Shown: positions 48,207 through 58,459 of the stretch, one piece after another
Position numbering within the stretch: the first letter of the stretch is position 1
Layout: each line of letters opens with the position of its first letter
Assembly: GCF_010119205.1 (NCBI RefSeq)
Contig: NZ_WRXM01000002.1
Coordinates: 302,982 to 366,981 of the forward strand
DNA length: 64,000 nt
Reading direction: 5' to 3'
DNA from: Haloarcula limicola
GTDB lineage: Archaea; Halobacteriota; Halobacteria; Halobacteriales; Haloarculaceae
Notes under the pieces: generated by a model
What the model was told of the DNA's origin: nothing
What the model saw: the letters and a program-made list of their open reading frames with translations, nothing else
Databases searched by the model: none
Position numbers and translations under genes: made by a program

Positions 48207-49598
48207 TCAGTTCACGACCGGCTGCGAGATTATCCACAGCGAGAGCACTGTGTAGCCGACCATGACGGCGACGAGCGGGGCGTGTGCGCGACGGCCCCCG
48301 CGCCGCCCGTACGCCTCGACCGCGACCGCGTGAGCGGCGACGACGGCGACGAGGTGGCCCGCGACGACGAGGCCGACCTGCGATCCCCAGAACACGGAGA
48401 GCGGTAAGCCGGCGACCGGGTCCGGGGCGATGATCCCGTCGGTCAGCAGCGCCGCGAGCACGCCGAGGTTTCGCAGCACGAAGGGGTAGGTGTGGGCGAC
48501 CTCGTAGGCCGCGGCGATGGGCAACAGCGAGGCGGCGAAGACGGTCGCCGGCCCGTCTATCGCCGTGTGTGTCCCGGGATCTCCGTCGCCGAGTCGGCCG
48601 ACCGGCGCGACCGCGACCCGGTAGCTCCCGAGGAACAGCGCGAATCCGGCGAGGTAGAGGACCACGGCGGCCGGCGTCGGGCCGAGGTCGGTCGGCATCG
48701 AAGCCAGCAGCGACCGGAACGCCCGCGTGTTCGTCAGCCCGTCGAAGCTGACGGTGTAGAGCGCGAGGACGACGAACGCCGCCGTCGACGTATCGGTGAC
48801 CGGCCGCGTACAGGCCCGCCACGGGGCGCGGAGCGAGAGCCGATACCCGCCGCCCTCCCGGGCGACGGCCAGCGGCGCGACCCGGCCGAGCAGGCGGTAG
48901 AGGACCGCCAGGGCGTCGGCCCGGCGGAGCCACGTCGGCCCGTACGCGAGCGCGCCGACGAGCATAATAAGGGCGTAGCCGGCCACCAGCGCGGCGGTGA
49001 GACGCGGCGACCGCGGGAGCAGCGTGAGGTTCTCGGTGATACCGACGACGAGCGCGAACCCGACGACGGCCGGCCAGTCGCCGAGTCGCTCGGGATACGC
49101 GCCGAGGACGGCGGGCGGTTCGCCCTCTAGGCGCGCGAGTCCCAGATAGATCGTCCGCCACGGCGAGAGGACGCGCCACGGGCTCCCGGCGACGACGGCG
49201 ACGAGGCCGAGCCCCTTCAGCCACACCGGCCAGAACAGGACGGTGGCGACGTTCTCGGACTGGATCTGCTGGCCGAGGACGCCCGAGAGGAGGACGGCGA
49301 GGAGCGCCGCGAGGCCGAGCGCTCGACCGACGTTCCCGAGCGCCTGCGAGAGCCAGAACGGGACGGAGAGAGACGGCGCGTCGGCGCTGAGTCCGCCCGT
49401 CCGCTCGCCGACGGCCAGCCAGCCGGCCGTGACCGCGACGGTACCGCCGGCACCGGCGTACAGCAACCAGAGCGGGATCGGGGCCTCGATGCCGCCGCCG
49501 ACGGCTCCGTGGGCGCTCGCGACGCCCGAGAAGGCGAGCACCGCGAGGACCGTCGCTGTCGGGGCGACGAGCGGCGAACGCCGCGAACGGCCGCGCAT
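48207..49598 (-). CDS. Polytopic membrane protein with N-terminal signal-like helix
   Basis: This 463-residue protein starts MRGRSRRSPLVAPTATVLAVLAFSGVASAHGAVGGG (a possible signal or first helix). About ten more helices follow, including PLWLLYAGAGGTVAVTAGWLAV, LGLAALLAVLLSGVLG and LPLSVFWGSQVGLVVAGHLVAVVAAHAVAVEAYGRR. Loop phrases such as ENVATVLFWPVWLKGLG and VAGSPWRVLSPWRTIYLGLARLEG look specific, but I recognise no named family. A GTG three codons upstream is possible. It is divergent from a VCBS/PQQ-like repeat gene over 93 bp, and the two may be functionally linked. Confidence 0.7.
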   Translation of the reverse strand: MRGRSRRSPLVAPTATVLAVLAFSGVASAHGAVGGGIEAPIPLWLLYAGAGGTVAVTAGWLAVGERTGGLSADAPSLSVPFWLSQALGNVGRALGLAALLAVLLSGVLGQQIQSENVATVLFWPVWLKGLGLVAVVAGSPWRVLSPWRTIYLGLARLEGEPPAVLGAYPERLGDWPAVVGFALVVGITENLTLLPRSPRLTAALVAGYALIMLVGALAYGPTWLRRADALAVLYRLLGRVAPLAVAREGGGYRLSLRAPWRACTRPVTDTSTAAFVVLALYTVSFDGLTNTRAFRSLLASMPTDLGPTPAAVVLYLAGFALFLGSYRVAVAPVGRLGDGDPGTHTAIDGPATVFAASLLPIAAAYEVAHTYPFVLRNLGVLAALLTDGIIAPDPVAGLPLSVFWGSQVGLVVAGHLVAVVAAHAVAVEAYGRRGGRRAHAPLVAVMVGYTVLSLWIISQPVVN

Positions 49599-49691
49599 GT
49601 CCGACACTCGCGGGCGGGCGGAGAAGTACGTACCGCTCTCGCCCGCCCGGCGATAGCGGGGCTTATGTCCGTCCGCGGCCGAGTTCCGGCG

Positions 49692-50951
49692 ATGCGACCG
49701 CGGACGCTCCTCGCCGCGCTGCTGTGCTGCGGCGCGCTGGTCGGCGTCGTCGCCGCGGGCGTGACCGCCGACGGCGGCGCGCTCACGCAGGCGTGGAGTA
49801 GCGACACCGTCCGGGACAACGAGGTCAACCACCACGCCGTCGGCGTCGGCCCGCGGGGGGACGTAGTCGTCGCGCCCGTCGCGGCGGTGCCGAACGCCGA
49901 GGCCATCGGCCCGCACTCCTGTTCGCTGGTCCGGTTACGTCCCGGCGACGGCGCGACCCGCTGGCGGTGGAGCGTCCCTGCCGAGGACTGTTTCACTCAC
50001 GCGCTCACCCAGCCGGCCGTCGCCGACGTGGACGGCGACGGGGGGATGGAGGTCGCCGTCGGTACCACGCAGAACGCGCTGGTCGTCCTCGACGCCGCCA
50101 GTGGCACCGAACAGTGGCGCGTCCCGCTATCGACCTACGGCTACGGCCAGCCGGCGGTGGGGAACGTCATGGGCGACGCCGGACCGGAACTCGTCGCGAG
50201 CGATATCGAGGGGACGCTCGTCGTCGCTCGCTCCAACGGAACGGTCGCGTGGCGCGAGCGGACGGACATGACCGTGTGGGCGGCCCCCCGACTGGTAGAC
50301 GTAGAGGGCGACGGCGCGACGGAGATCGTCCTCGGCGGGGACGAGGGCGTCGTCGCGTTCGAACCGAACGGGACCAGACGGTGGCGAAGCGGCGTCCGCG
50401 CGACGACGCTCGCAGTCGACACCGAGGGCCGGATACTCGCGGGCAACACCGCCCGGCTGGTCGGGCTCGACGGCGCGACGGGTGAACGCCTATGGGCGAA
50501 GAATCTCGAAGGCGCGTCGCGGGTCCACGACGCGGGCGACGCCGACGGTGACGGCGACAGCGAGGTGTACGTCGGCGTCTCCGGCAACACGATACTGGCC
50601 GTCGACACCGAGAGCGGCGCGACCGAGTGGCGCACCTCGCTGGGCGGCGGCGAGCGGCGCACGACGTTCGCGCCGAGGGTGGCCGACGTGGACGGCGACG
50701 GCACCGACGACGTGGTGGCGATCACGAACGGCGGCACCGTCGTCGTCCTGGACGGAACGACCGGCGAGGAACGCGCGGCCTACGAGCGGAACGTCCCCAT
50801 CTGGACGTTCGCCACGCCGGCCGACCTCGACGGCGACGGGGAGAGCGAAATACTGGTCCGCTACGGCGACGGCCGCGTCGTCGCGCTCGACTGGACGACG
50901 GCCGGCGGCGGCGCGCTGGTAGTCCGGCCGCCCGCTACAGGCGCTCGCTGA
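49692..50951 (+). CDS. Exported beta-propeller-like protein with VCBS/PQQ-type repeats
   Basis: The 419-residue protein has a signal-like start (MRPRTLLAALLCCGALVGVVAAGVTADGG) and then repeated blocks of two kinds. One is calcium-binding-like (DVDGDGGMEVAVG, DVEGDGATEIVLG, DADGDGDSEVYVG, DVDGDGTDDVVAI, DLDGDGESEILVR), as in FG-GAP/VCBS repeats. The other is PQQ-propeller-like (LDAASGTEQWRVP, VDTESGATEWRTS, LDGTTGEERAAYE). Together they suggest a six- or seven-bladed surface propeller. It could bind a ligand or another protein outside the cell. The start at 49692 puts the signal first; 49665 is possible. Its 3' end overlaps the convergent hydrolase gene by 17 bp. Confidence 0.78.
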   Translation: MRPRTLLAALLCCGALVGVVAAGVTADGGALTQAWSSDTVRDNEVNHHAVGVGPRGDVVVAPVAAVPNAEAIGPHSCSLVRLRPGDGATRWRWSVPAEDCFTHALTQPAVADVDGDGGMEVAVGTTQNALVVLDAASGTEQWRVPLSTYGYGQPAVGNVMGDAGPELVASDIEGTLVVARSNGTVAWRERTDMTVWAAPRLVDVEGDGATEIVLGGDEGVVAFEPNGTRRWRSGVRATTLAVDTEGRILAGNTARLVGLDGATGERLWAKNLEGASRVHDAGDADGDGDSEVYVGVSGNTILAVDTESGATEWRTSLGGGERRTTFAPRVADVDGDGTDDVVAITNGGTVVVLDGTTGEERAAYERNVPIWTFATPADLDGDGESEILVRYGDGRVVALDWTTAGGGALVVRPPATGAR

Positions 50952-51528
50952 GGAACCGCGAGACGAGTTCGGCCGCGCGGTCGGCCTGCCCGACGAAGTG
51001 GTGATCCGCCGGCAGGGACTCGACGGCGTGGCCCAGTTCGCGAGCGCGCTCGACGACCGGCCGCCACTCGACCGTCTCGTCTCGCTCGCCGTAGACGACC
51101 TGCACCGGACAGTCGACGGCAGAAAGCGCCTCGACGGCGGCCCCGCCGGAGAGTTCGGCCGGAGGTGCGAGCACCGAGAGCGCCGCCGGTTCGTCCTCGT
51201 CGGCGACGGCGGCGGCCGCCCGGAGCGCCACGTCGGCCCCGAAACTGTAGCCGAACAGCCCGACGGCGGCGAACTCGCCGTGCGCCCACGAAAGTGCGCT
51301 TTCGGCGTCGGTCCGTTCGCCTCGGCCCTCGTCCCATTCGCCGTAGTCGAACCGCAGACACGCGATCTCGGGGGCGAGCGCGTCGCTCACCGCCCGGAGT
51401 CGCTGGTCCGACCGGCTGCCACCGTACTGTGGATGGGGCGGGCAGGCGACGACGACGCGGTCGGCGTCGGGCGAATCGAGCGTCCCGATCACCTCGCGAC
51501 CGCCTGGGACGTGGACGGGGTGGCTCAC
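50935..51528 (-). CDS. Alpha/beta hydrolase (dienelactone-hydrolase-like)
   Basis: The 197-residue protein has the hydrolase core: VVVACPPHPQYGGSRSDQRLRAVSDALA, FDYGEWDEGRGERTDAESALSWA, then the nucleophile elbow GLFGYSFGADVALRAAAA, and DCPVQVVYGERDETV with the acid residue and SLPADHHFVGQ with the His. Length suits the short DLH-like group. It probably cleaves small esters or thioesters. It converges with the beta-propeller gene and its stop lies inside that gene, so their transcripts may overlap. Confidence 0.85.
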   Translation of the reverse strand: MSHPVHVPGGREVIGTLDSPDADRVVVACPPHPQYGGSRSDQRLRAVSDALAPEIACLRFDYGEWDEGRGERTDAESALSWAHGEFAAVGLFGYSFGADVALRAAAAVADEDEPAALSVLAPPAELSGGAAVEALSAVDCPVQVVYGERDETVEWRPVVERARELGHAVESLPADHHFVGQADRAAELVSRFLSERL

Positions 51529-51610
51529 GTTGGCGTCCTCGTAGCCCGCGTTCCTGTATCTGTCGCCGCTTCCGTCGCCGTTCGGGTCGGCGGCGTTCCC
51601 GGCTATGGAA

Positions 51611-51620
51611 GAAATTTAAG
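51611..51620 (+). promoter_or_regulatory. TATA-like box for the pspA-like gene
   Basis: GAAATTTAAG (51611-51620) lies 24-33 bp before the ATG at 51644, the spacing for a leaderless haloarchaeal message. Confidence 0.45.
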
Positions 51621-51643
51621 TCAGGAGCAATGAACTCAGAGGT

Positions 51644-52591
51644 ATGGGAATCCTCTCGCGCGCCTCGTACGTCATCCGCTCGAAGGTGAACGCGGCACTC
51701 AACCGCTCTGAAGACCCCACCGAGACGCTCGATTACAGCTACGAGCAGTTGCGAAACGAGTTGCAGGACGTCAAGCAGGGGATCGCGGACCTGACGACCC
51801 AGAAGAAGCGACTGGAGATCCAGAAGCGCCGCCTCGAAGAGAACGTCGAGAAGCACAACGACCAGGCGCGGCAGGCGGTCGAGCAGGACCGAGAGGACCT
51901 CGCGCGGCAGGCCTTAGAGAAGAAGAAGCAGAAGATGTCCCAGATCGAGGAACTGGAGACGCAGGTCTCGCAGCTCCAGACCCAGCAGGACCAACTCGTC
52001 GAGCAGAAGGACGAGCTCCAGCGCCAGATCGAGCAGTTCCGCACGAAGAAGGAGACGATGAAGGCCCGCCACGAGGCGGCGAAGGCCTCGACCAGGGTCA
52101 ACGAGGCGATGACGGGGGCCGGCGACGAGATGGAGGACATCAACCGCGCTATCGAACGCGCCGAGGAACAGACCGAGGACATGGAGGCGCGCGCGCAGGC
52201 GATGGACGAACTCCGCGAGGACGGCGTGTTAGAGGATCAGATCTCCGACAAGAGCTCGCTGGAGAAGGAGCTCGACGAGATGCAGCAGGGTAGCGAGGTA
52301 GATGCCGAACTCGACACGCTGAAACGGGAGATGGGAAAGGCCGACGACGACTCGACCGAGAGCGCCGGGACCGAGACGGCGGAAGTCGAGACGGAGACGA
52401 CCGAGTCAGCGCCGGCCGAGACAGGAAGCGCCGACGCGGAGACGGCGAACGCGGAACCGGCCGACGCCGAGGCGGAACTGGAACGGGAACTCGCCGAGGA
52501 CAGCGGGTCGGCGGACGTGGAGACGCCCGACGTCGACGACAGCGAAGTCGAATCGGAGCTCGAAGAGCTCAAAGACGACGAGAAGAACTGA
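51644..52591 (+). CDS. PspA/IM30-family protein with acidic repeat tail
   Basis: This 315-residue protein starts MGILSRASYVIRSKVNAALNRSEDPTETLDYSYEQL, the helix a0 and first coil of PspA/Vipp1 proteins. The long coiled coil (about 30-205) is rich in Gln, Glu, Lys and Arg with regular leucines. PspA proteins form membrane-associated assemblies that protect membrane integrity under stress. The last 90 residues (about 226-315) form an acidic Ser/Thr/Glu/Ala tail, probably disordered. It is transcribed alone from its own promoter. Confidence 0.9.
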   Translation: MGILSRASYVIRSKVNAALNRSEDPTETLDYSYEQLRNELQDVKQGIADLTTQKKRLEIQKRRLEENVEKHNDQARQAVEQDREDLARQALEKKKQKMSQIEELETQVSQLQTQQDQLVEQKDELQRQIEQFRTKKETMKARHEAAKASTRVNEAMTGAGDEMEDINRAIERAEEQTEDMEARAQAMDELREDGVLEDQISDKSSLEKELDEMQQGSEVDAELDTLKREMGKADDDSTESAGTETAEVETETTESAPAETGSADAETANAEPADAEAELERELAEDSGSADVETPDVDDSEVESELEELKDDEKN

Positions 52592-52618
52592 GCGGGACCG
52601 GCGGTCGATTCTGCGGCG

Positions 52619-54535
52619 CTACAGCGGCCAGACGATACTCACGGCGACCGTGGTGACGACACAGAGGAGCAACTGCAGCGGCGCGCCGACGCGGACGTAG
52701 TCGGTGAAGCGGTAGCCGCCGGGACCGTACACCATCAGGTTCGTCTGATAGCCGACGGGAGTGAGGAAGGCGGTGGCGACGGCGAAGGTAACCACCAGCA
52801 GGAACGGGAATCCCGCGACGCCGATCTCCGTCGCCGTGGCGACGGCGATGGGAGCCATCAGCACGATCGTCGCCACGGGCGTGATGACGCTCGCGACGAC
52901 GGCGCTCAGGAGGTAAAAGAGCGCCAGCAACATCAACGGCGGGAGGACGACGGCGGCCCCGGAGAGCAGGTCGCCGACGAACGCCGCGCCGCCGGTCGCC
53001 TGCATCGCCGTCCCGAGGGGCAGGAGTCCGGCCAGTAGGAAGATCACGTTCCAACTCACCGCGTCGTAGGCCCGGGACGCGCCGAGCGACCCGCTTGCGA
53101 CCATCGTCACGACGCCGCCCAGCGCGGCGATGTAGATGGGGACGAGGTCGAGCGCCGCCAGCGCGACGACGGCGACGAGGATGCCGACGGGGACCAGCGT
53201 CCGGGCGTCGAGCGACGGCGGGGCCTCGTCGTCGTGGATGACGTCGAAGAGTTCGGGCGGCCCCTCGGTGAGCACGAGGTAGCCCTCCTCCTCCAGGTGG
53301 CCGATCTCGTCGACCGGCGTCTGGAGGAGGAGCGTATCGCCTGCCGACAGTTCGACGGTCGCGAGCCCCTCGCGGATGACGGTGTCGCCGCGGCGGATCG
53401 CCAGCACGGTCACGTCGAACCGGGAGCGAAGCCCCGCGTCGGCGAGGTTCCGCCCGCGGAGCCGGGACTCGTTGCTGATGACGGCTTCGGCCAGCACGCC
53501 GGGATGCCCGCTCTCGGCCAGCAGTTCCTCGGTCACGGACTCGCGGGAGAGCTGTCGCAGGCCGTAGGTCTCGCCGAACCGGTTGACGGCCTGCGTGCTC
53601 CCCCGCACCGTCAGCACGTCGCCGGGTTCGAGCGGCCTGTCCGTCGCCGTGGCGAAGAAGGACTCGCCGTTGTGGTCGATCTGGAGTACGTCCACGTCGA
53701 TGGGCTCCTCGACTGCGGGCAGTTCGAGCGTCGCGTCGGTGTCCGCGGGCGGCGTCGCTTCGGTCGCTTCCGCAGTCACCGCGTCGCCGTCGTCCAGGGC
53801 GTCAGCGACCGTCTTCCCGACCAGCGGCGAGGACTCGCGGACAACCAACTGCGCGAGGTGGCGGTCCATGTCGAACTCCTCGGTGAAGTCGGCGGCCGGG
53901 TGGACGCGTTCGGGAACGAGCGCTCGACCGACGGTGAGTAAGTAGGCGACGCCGACCAGCAGGACGACGATCCCGACGGGCGTCAGCGTGAACATCGAGA
54001 ACGACTCTCCTAGGAGGTCCCGGGAGATGTCGCTGGCGAGGAGGTTCGTCGCCGTCCCGATGAGCGTCAGCGTCCCGCCGAGCATCGCCGCGTAGGAGAG
54101 CGGCAAGAGGAGTTTCGACGGCGAGATCCCGTAGCGCTCGGAGAGGCCGGTCACCAGCGGGATGAAGACGGCGACGACGGGCGTGTTGTTGACGAACCCG
54201 GCGCTGATACCCGTCGTGCCGACGATCGCCGCGAGCAGTCGGCGTTCGTCGCCGCCGGTCAGCGTCGCCAACCTACCGCCGAGCCAATCCACCACGCCCG
54301 CGTCCTCGACGCCCGCGCTGAGTATGTACATGGCGACGATGGTGACGACGGCGGGGCTGGCGAACCCCGCGATGGCGTCGCGGGCCGGCACGCCGGTGTA
54401 GGGTTCGAGGACGGCCAGCGAGACGAGGACGCCGATCGCGGTCATGTCCGGCGGGAGCCACTCGGTGACGAACAGCGTCAGGGCGACGGCGACGAGTCCG
54501 AACACGACGAGCGCCCCCGTCGAGAGCGGGGCCAT
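52619..54535 (-). CDS. SLC13/DASS-type anion transporter with paired TrkA-C domains
   Basis: The 638-residue protein has N-terminal and C-terminal groups of membrane helices and two soluble TrkA-C (RCK_C)-like domains in the middle (residues about 215-300 and 310-410). The second is marked by GHPGVLAEAVISNESRLRGRNLADAGLRSRFDVTVLAIRRGD...LSAGDTLLLQTPVDEI. The transport part contains SPAVVTIVAMYILSAG and GTTGISAGFVNNTPVVAVFIPLV, and later PLGTAMQATGGAAFVG. SLC13 members carry sulfate or dicarboxylates with Na+. TrkA-C domains bind nucleotides or other small molecules and likely regulate transport here. Confidence 0.88.
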   Translation of the reverse strand: MAPLSTGALVVFGLVAVALTLFVTEWLPPDMTAIGVLVSLAVLEPYTGVPARDAIAGFASPAVVTIVAMYILSAGVEDAGVVDWLGGRLATLTGGDERRLLAAIVGTTGISAGFVNNTPVVAVFIPLVTGLSERYGISPSKLLLPLSYAAMLGGTLTLIGTATNLLASDISRDLLGESFSMFTLTPVGIVVLLVGVAYLLTVGRALVPERVHPAADFTEEFDMDRHLAQLVVRESSPLVGKTVADALDDGDAVTAEATEATPPADTDATLELPAVEEPIDVDVLQIDHNGESFFATATDRPLEPGDVLTVRGSTQAVNRFGETYGLRQLSRESVTEELLAESGHPGVLAEAVISNESRLRGRNLADAGLRSRFDVTVLAIRRGDTVIREGLATVELSAGDTLLLQTPVDEIGHLEEEGYLVLTEGPPELFDVIHDDEAPPSLDARTLVPVGILVAVVALAALDLVPIYIAALGGVVTMVASGSLGASRAYDAVSWNVIFLLAGLLPLGTAMQATGGAAFVGDLLSGAAVVLPPLMLLALFYLLSAVVASVITPVATIVLMAPIAVATATEIGVAGFPFLLVVTFAVATAFLTPVGYQTNLMVYGPGGYRFTDYVRVGAPLQLLLCVVTTVAVSIVWPL

Positions 54536-54604
54536 ACCGCGACGAAACGGTCGAGTCGGTGATAAATACCGGTGACGGCTCGGTATTTCGTCCTTCGCAG
54601 TCCC

Positions 54605-55651
54605 TCAATCCCAATTGACGTCGACCGACCGCTCCGTCTCCCGGAGGATGAACGGGCCGATCGAGAGCGTCCGTTTGGTGATGGTGACGATGCGGAGGAT
54701 ATACGCGAGCAGCACCGTGAAGGGGAACAGCGAGATGGTGGTGGTTATCGCGACGAGCAGCAGCGAGTTGGCGACGCCGTAGGTCGTCCCCGAGAAGTCC
54801 TGCGGGTCCAGCAGAATCAGCGACCCGATCGCCACCGCGAGGGCCGGGACGGCGATGTACAGCAGCGCCCGCGAGAGGTTCGCGAGCTCCCACTGGAAGT
54901 AGAGCGTCTTGAAGTGCTCGCGGGCGGGGCCGAACAGTTTGAGCGTCTCGATGAGGTCGTCGAGCTTCTCGACCGCCTCCTCGGGGAGGCTCTCGCCGTA
55001 CTCCTCGCGGATGCGCCGCCCCGCGTACAGTTTCCACGAGTAGTTGTAGTTCAGGGCGGCCTCGACGACGTCGAACTCCCCGAAGGTCCGCCCCTCCAGT
55101 TGGTCCGTGACCTCGTCGGCGTTGCCGACGACGGAGTCGAGATACGCGGAGAGCAGTTCCAGCAGGTCGTCGTCCAGCCCGTCGTCCTCGTCGACGGTCT
55201 CTTGGATCGACTGGGCGCGCTCTTTGGTGGCCCGCACCAGCGAGCGCAGAAACGCCGACGGTTCGGCGGGACTGACCGACGCGCCGACGCTGTCGGCCAC
55301 GTCGTCGCGGAACTGCATCGAGCCCTCCATCCGCTCGCGCTGGTCGCCGACCGCGCCGAGCTCCTGTGAGAGGATGAGCTGGCTCAGCGTCAACACCAGC
55401 GTCACGCCGGTGATGGTGCCGGTGATGAGCGCCTGATACAGCGTCTCGGCGGGGTCGCCTCGGGTCAACAGCGTGTGGGGCGGCGTCGGGTGAGCGATCC
55501 CGGCGGCGAGGAGAAACAGGAACAGGGTCGCGGAGAAGAGCCCGGCGATGATCCACCGGTCGACGTCGAGTAACAGCCACAGCATCCGCGAGCTCTCCGA
55601 CACCCGTTCGCGCATGGTGTCGCTCGGTTGGTGCCGGTCGGAGTCGCTCAT
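54605..55651 (-). CDS. Haloarchaeal membrane protein with four helices and a central soluble helical domain
   Basis: The 348-residue protein has two N-terminal helices (WIIAGLFSATLFLFLLAAGIAHP and LYQALITGTITGVTLVLTLSQLILSQ), a soluble helical middle of about 190 residues (GSMQFRDDVADSV...LDDLIETLKLFGPAREHFKTLYFQWELANL), and two C-terminal helices (LLYIAVPALAVAIGSLILL and LLLVAITTTISLFPFTVLLAYIL). The TLVLTLSQLILSQELGAVGDQ phrase resembles the DUF2254 style, but I do not assign it. It may be a sensor or channel. Divergent spacing to its neighbours is ordinary. Confidence 0.65.
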   Translation of the reverse strand: MSDSDRHQPSDTMRERVSESSRMLWLLLDVDRWIIAGLFSATLFLFLLAAGIAHPTPPHTLLTRGDPAETLYQALITGTITGVTLVLTLSQLILSQELGAVGDQRERMEGSMQFRDDVADSVGASVSPAEPSAFLRSLVRATKERAQSIQETVDEDDGLDDDLLELLSAYLDSVVGNADEVTDQLEGRTFGEFDVVEAALNYNYSWKLYAGRRIREEYGESLPEEAVEKLDDLIETLKLFGPAREHFKTLYFQWELANLSRALLYIAVPALAVAIGSLILLDPQDFSGTTYGVANSLLLVAITTTISLFPFTVLLAYILRIVTITKRTLSIGPFILRETERSVDVNWD

Positions 55652-55731
55652 GTCCCGAGCCTCGCTCTCCGCACGTAAAAGCGCACGTTTGTACCGCTCG
55701 AAAAGACGGTGTCGGCGCGGTCGTATCCGAC

Positions 55732-57660
55732 TCAGCGGCCGGCGAGGAACGTGACCGCGGTCCGCTGCTGTTCGACTTCGGTCTCTAAGTGGTCGCGGAA
55801 CTCGCCGAGTTCGATGTCCTTCTCCTCGCGCTCTTTCCGGTCCCGCACGGAGATGGTGCCGGCGTCCTCCTCGTTATCGCCGATGATGAGCATGTAGGGG
55901 ACCCGGTCGTCGTGGGCCTGCTGGATCTTCCGGCCGACGGTCCACGAGCGGTCCTCGATCTCGACGCGGAACTCGCCCAGTTCGTCCCGTAACTCCTCGC
56001 AGTAGGGGATGTTGTCGTCGGAGACCGGCAGGACGCGGACCTGCTCGGGGGCGAGCCACGGCGGGAACTTCCCGTTGTAGTGTTCGGTCAACACCATGAA
56101 GAAGCGCTCGTAGGAGCCGTACAGCGCGCGGTGGATCATCACCGGGCGGTGCTCCTCGTTGTCCTCGCCGGTGTACGAAAGGTCGAAGCGCTCGGGCATG
56201 TTGAAGTCCAACTGGACCGTCGGGCCGTCCCAGTGACGTCCCAGCGCGTCCTCGAAGGCGAAGTCGATCTTCGGGCCGTAGAAGGCCCCGTCGCCGTCCT
56301 CGACGACGTAGTCGATGTCCTGCTCGTCGAGGACCGATTCGAGTTGGGACTCGGCCTTCTCCCAGATCTCGTCGCTGCCGACCGATTTCTCGGGCCGGGT
56401 GGCGAACTGCACCGTGTAATCGAGGTTGAACGTCTCCAAGGTGTCGAGGATGATGTCGACGGTGGCGAGCACCTCCGCCTCGATCTGGTCGGGCCGGACG
56501 AAGAGGTGGCCGTCGTCGATGGTGAACGCCCACGTCCGCGAGAGGCCCGACAGCTCGCCGCGCTGTTCCTTGCGGTAGACCTTCCCGTCCTCGAAGTAGC
56601 GAACGGGGAGGTCGCGATAGGACCAGTTCTTCTGTTCGAAGATGGTCGCGTGGCCCGGACAGTTCATCGGCTTCAGGCCGTACTCCTCGTCGTTCACGTC
56701 GAGGAGGAACATGTCGTCGACGTAGTTCTCGTAGTGGCCCGACTTCTTCCACAGTTCGGTGCGGAAGACGTGGGGCGTCTCGACCTCGTCGTAGCCGGCC
56801 TCGCGGTTGAGTTCGGCGGCGTACTCGGAGAGCTCGTTGAGGACCTTCTTCCCGTTGGGCTCGTACAGCGGCAGGCCCGGTCCGGTGGTGTCGTCGATGG
56901 AGAACAGGTCCATCTCCTGGCCGATCTTCCGGTGGTCCCGTTCCTGCGCCTTCCGGCGGTTCTCGAGGAACTCGTCGAGTTCGTCCTGCGTGGGGAAGGC
57001 GGTGCCGTAGACGCGGGTCAGCGTGTCGTTCTCCTCCTCGCCGCGCCAGAACGCCGCCGAGATCTCCAGCAGGGCGAAGCCGCCGATCTCGCCGGTCGAC
57101 TCGACGTGGGGCCCCTGACAGAGGTCGTAGAACTCCGCTTGCTCGTAGAAGGAGACCGGGTCCTCGCCGGCGGCCTCGGTCTCTAAGATGTCCTGTTTGA
57201 ACGGGTTGTCCTCGTAGCGCTCGAAGGCCTCTTCGCGGTCGAGGAGGACGCGCTCGATGTCGTAATCTTCCTCGATGATCTGCTGGGCTTCGACCTCGAT
57301 GGTTTCGAGGTCGTCCTCGTCCAGGTCGACGTCGGTGACGTCGTAGTAGAAGCCGTCGTCGGTCCACGGTCCGATGGTGAGCGTCGCCTCGGGGAACTCC
57401 CGCTGGAGCGCCTGCGCGAAGACGTGGGCGGCCGAGTGGCGAAGCACGTCGAGGTACTCGTCGCTGCTCGGCGTGACGATCTCGAGTGTCACGTCCGTCT
57501 CGATCGGCGCGTGCTTGTCGACCAGTTCGCCGTCAACGACGCCGGCAACGGTGTCCGCACCGAGTCCCGGTCCGATTTCGTAGGCGACGTCCTCGACCGT
57601 GCTACCGGCGTCCATCTCCAGGGTGGACCCGTCCGGCAGCGTGACCGTGACCGTACTCAT
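55732..57660 (-). CDS. thrS: Threonyl-tRNA synthetase (bacterial-type)
   Basis: The 642-residue enzyme has a TGS domain (1-65), an editing domain with [12 protein letters not shown] (His75 and His79) and [12 protein letters not shown], the catalytic class II core with motif 2 ([34 protein letters not shown]) and MNCPGH for the zinc, and a C-terminal anticodon-binding domain ending [12 protein letters not shown]. The start at 57660 is fixed by the TGS start [11 protein letters not shown]; a longer in-frame open region runs to 58314 but is basic and non-conserved. Bacterial-type ThrRS in haloarchaea is known and is usually explained by ancient transfer. Confidence 0.95.
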   Translation of the reverse strand: MSTVTVTLPDGSTLEMDAGSTVEDVAYEIGPGLGADTVAGVVDGELVDKHAPIETDVTLEIVTPSSDEYLDVLRHSAAHVFAQALQREFPEATLTIGPWTDDGFYYDVTDVDLDEDDLETIEVEAQQIIEEDYDIERVLLDREEAFERYEDNPFKQDILETEAAGEDPVSFYEQAEFYDLCQGPHVESTGEIGGFALLEISAAFWRGEEENDTLTRVYGTAFPTQDELDEFLENRRKAQERDHRKIGQEMDLFSIDDTTGPGLPLYEPNGKKVLNELSEYAAELNREAGYDEVETPHVFRTELWKKSGHYENYVDDMFLLDVNDEEYGLKPMNCPGHATIFEQKNWSYRDLPVRYFEDGKVYRKEQRGELSGLSRTWAFTIDDGHLFVRPDQIEAEVLATVDIILDTLETFNLDYTVQFATRPEKSVGSDEIWEKAESQLESVLDEQDIDYVVEDGDGAFYGPKIDFAFEDALGRHWDGPTVQLDFNMPERFDLSYTGEDNEEHRPVMIHRALYGSYERFFMVLTEHYNGKFPPWLAPEQVRVLPVSDDNIPYCEELRDELGEFRVEIEDRSWTVGRKIQQAHDDRVPYMLIIGDNEEDAGTISVRDRKEREEKDIELGEFRDHLETEVEQQRTAVTFLAGR

Positions 57661-57722
57661 ATCCGTGATACGACAGCGGCCGGGGATAAGTGTATTGAGA
57701 CGCGGGCGGGCGGGCGGACGGG

Positions 57723-58283
57723 TCACTCGGGGGCGAGCGGCTCTCGGTCCGCCTCGGCGAGCAGCGGCGAGTCGTCGTCGGTCCGTGGCTTCTCGGCGGC
57801 GACCCGATCGACCGGTTTGAACCGCGTGTGATTTTCGGCTTCGAGCGAAGCGAGCCGGTCGCCGACGGTCAGTACGCCGTCCTCGTCGGCGTGGGGCGTG
57901 ACGCACGTGAGCGCGTCGCCGCGGAACTCGGCCAGCAGTGCGGTGGGGAAGCGGATGGCGCGATAGCGGTCGTCGGTGAGCCGGTTGTCGACCTGTCGAA
58001 CCTCGAAGGCCGGCGCGAGCGAGCAGTCGTTCACCGCGGCCCACTCTCGGAAGAGTTCGACGCGTTCGAGCGCGAACTGCCCGACGTCGGTCGTCGTCGC
58101 CTCCCGCGTAGCTGGGGCCTGTCTGCCCCAGACGTGGACGCTCCGGTCGCTGGCGCGGCCGGACTCGACCAGCGCCGAGACGCGCTTTTCGAGTTCCTCC
58201 TGTCGCTGGTGGTAGCCGTCCGGGAGCAGCGACCGAACGTACAGTTCCATCCGCCGCCCGACTGGTAGGTCGCTCCCTTGCAT
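57723..58283 (-). CDS. Haloarchaeal protein of unknown function
   Basis: The 186-residue protein begins [55 protein letters not shown], a helical opening with a charged repeat. It continues with a mixed alpha/beta part ([35 protein letters not shown]...[27 protein letters not shown]). I recognise no domain. The start overlaps a small inverted repeat (CATGG-N5-CCATG, 58281-58295), and a palindromic TATA-like AGTATACT (58316-58323) lies upstream. It is transcribed toward thrS and ends 63 bp before it. Confidence 0.6.
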   Translation of the reverse strand: MQGSDLPVGRRMELYVRSLLPDGYHQRQEELEKRVSALVESGRASDRSVHVWGRQAPATREATTTDVGQFALERVELFREWAAVNDCSLAPAFEVRQVDNRLTDDRYRAIRFPTALLAEFRGDALTCVTPHADEDGVLTVGDRLASLEAENHTRFKPVDRVAAEKPRTDDDSPLLAEADREPLAPE

Positions 58284-58459
58284 GGTTATTCCATGTATTG
58301 AGAGCCAGCGACATAAGTATACTAGTTGACAGAATATGGCGGAAATACTACTTCGTTGAACAGTGGTAACTCCGCTCGTCGGGGGACGCGGTCCGCTCCG
58401 CGAAGCGTGTGGTGTGCCAACGGGACTACTATGTACTATCGGGACGCATCTGTCGCCAG

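Noticed and set aside
57661-58314. In-frame N-terminal extension of threonyl-tRNA synthetase to 860 residues
   Set aside because: The extension is basic, non-conserved and overlaps a minus-strand gene in another frame. The TGS domain start at 57660 is the normal family start.
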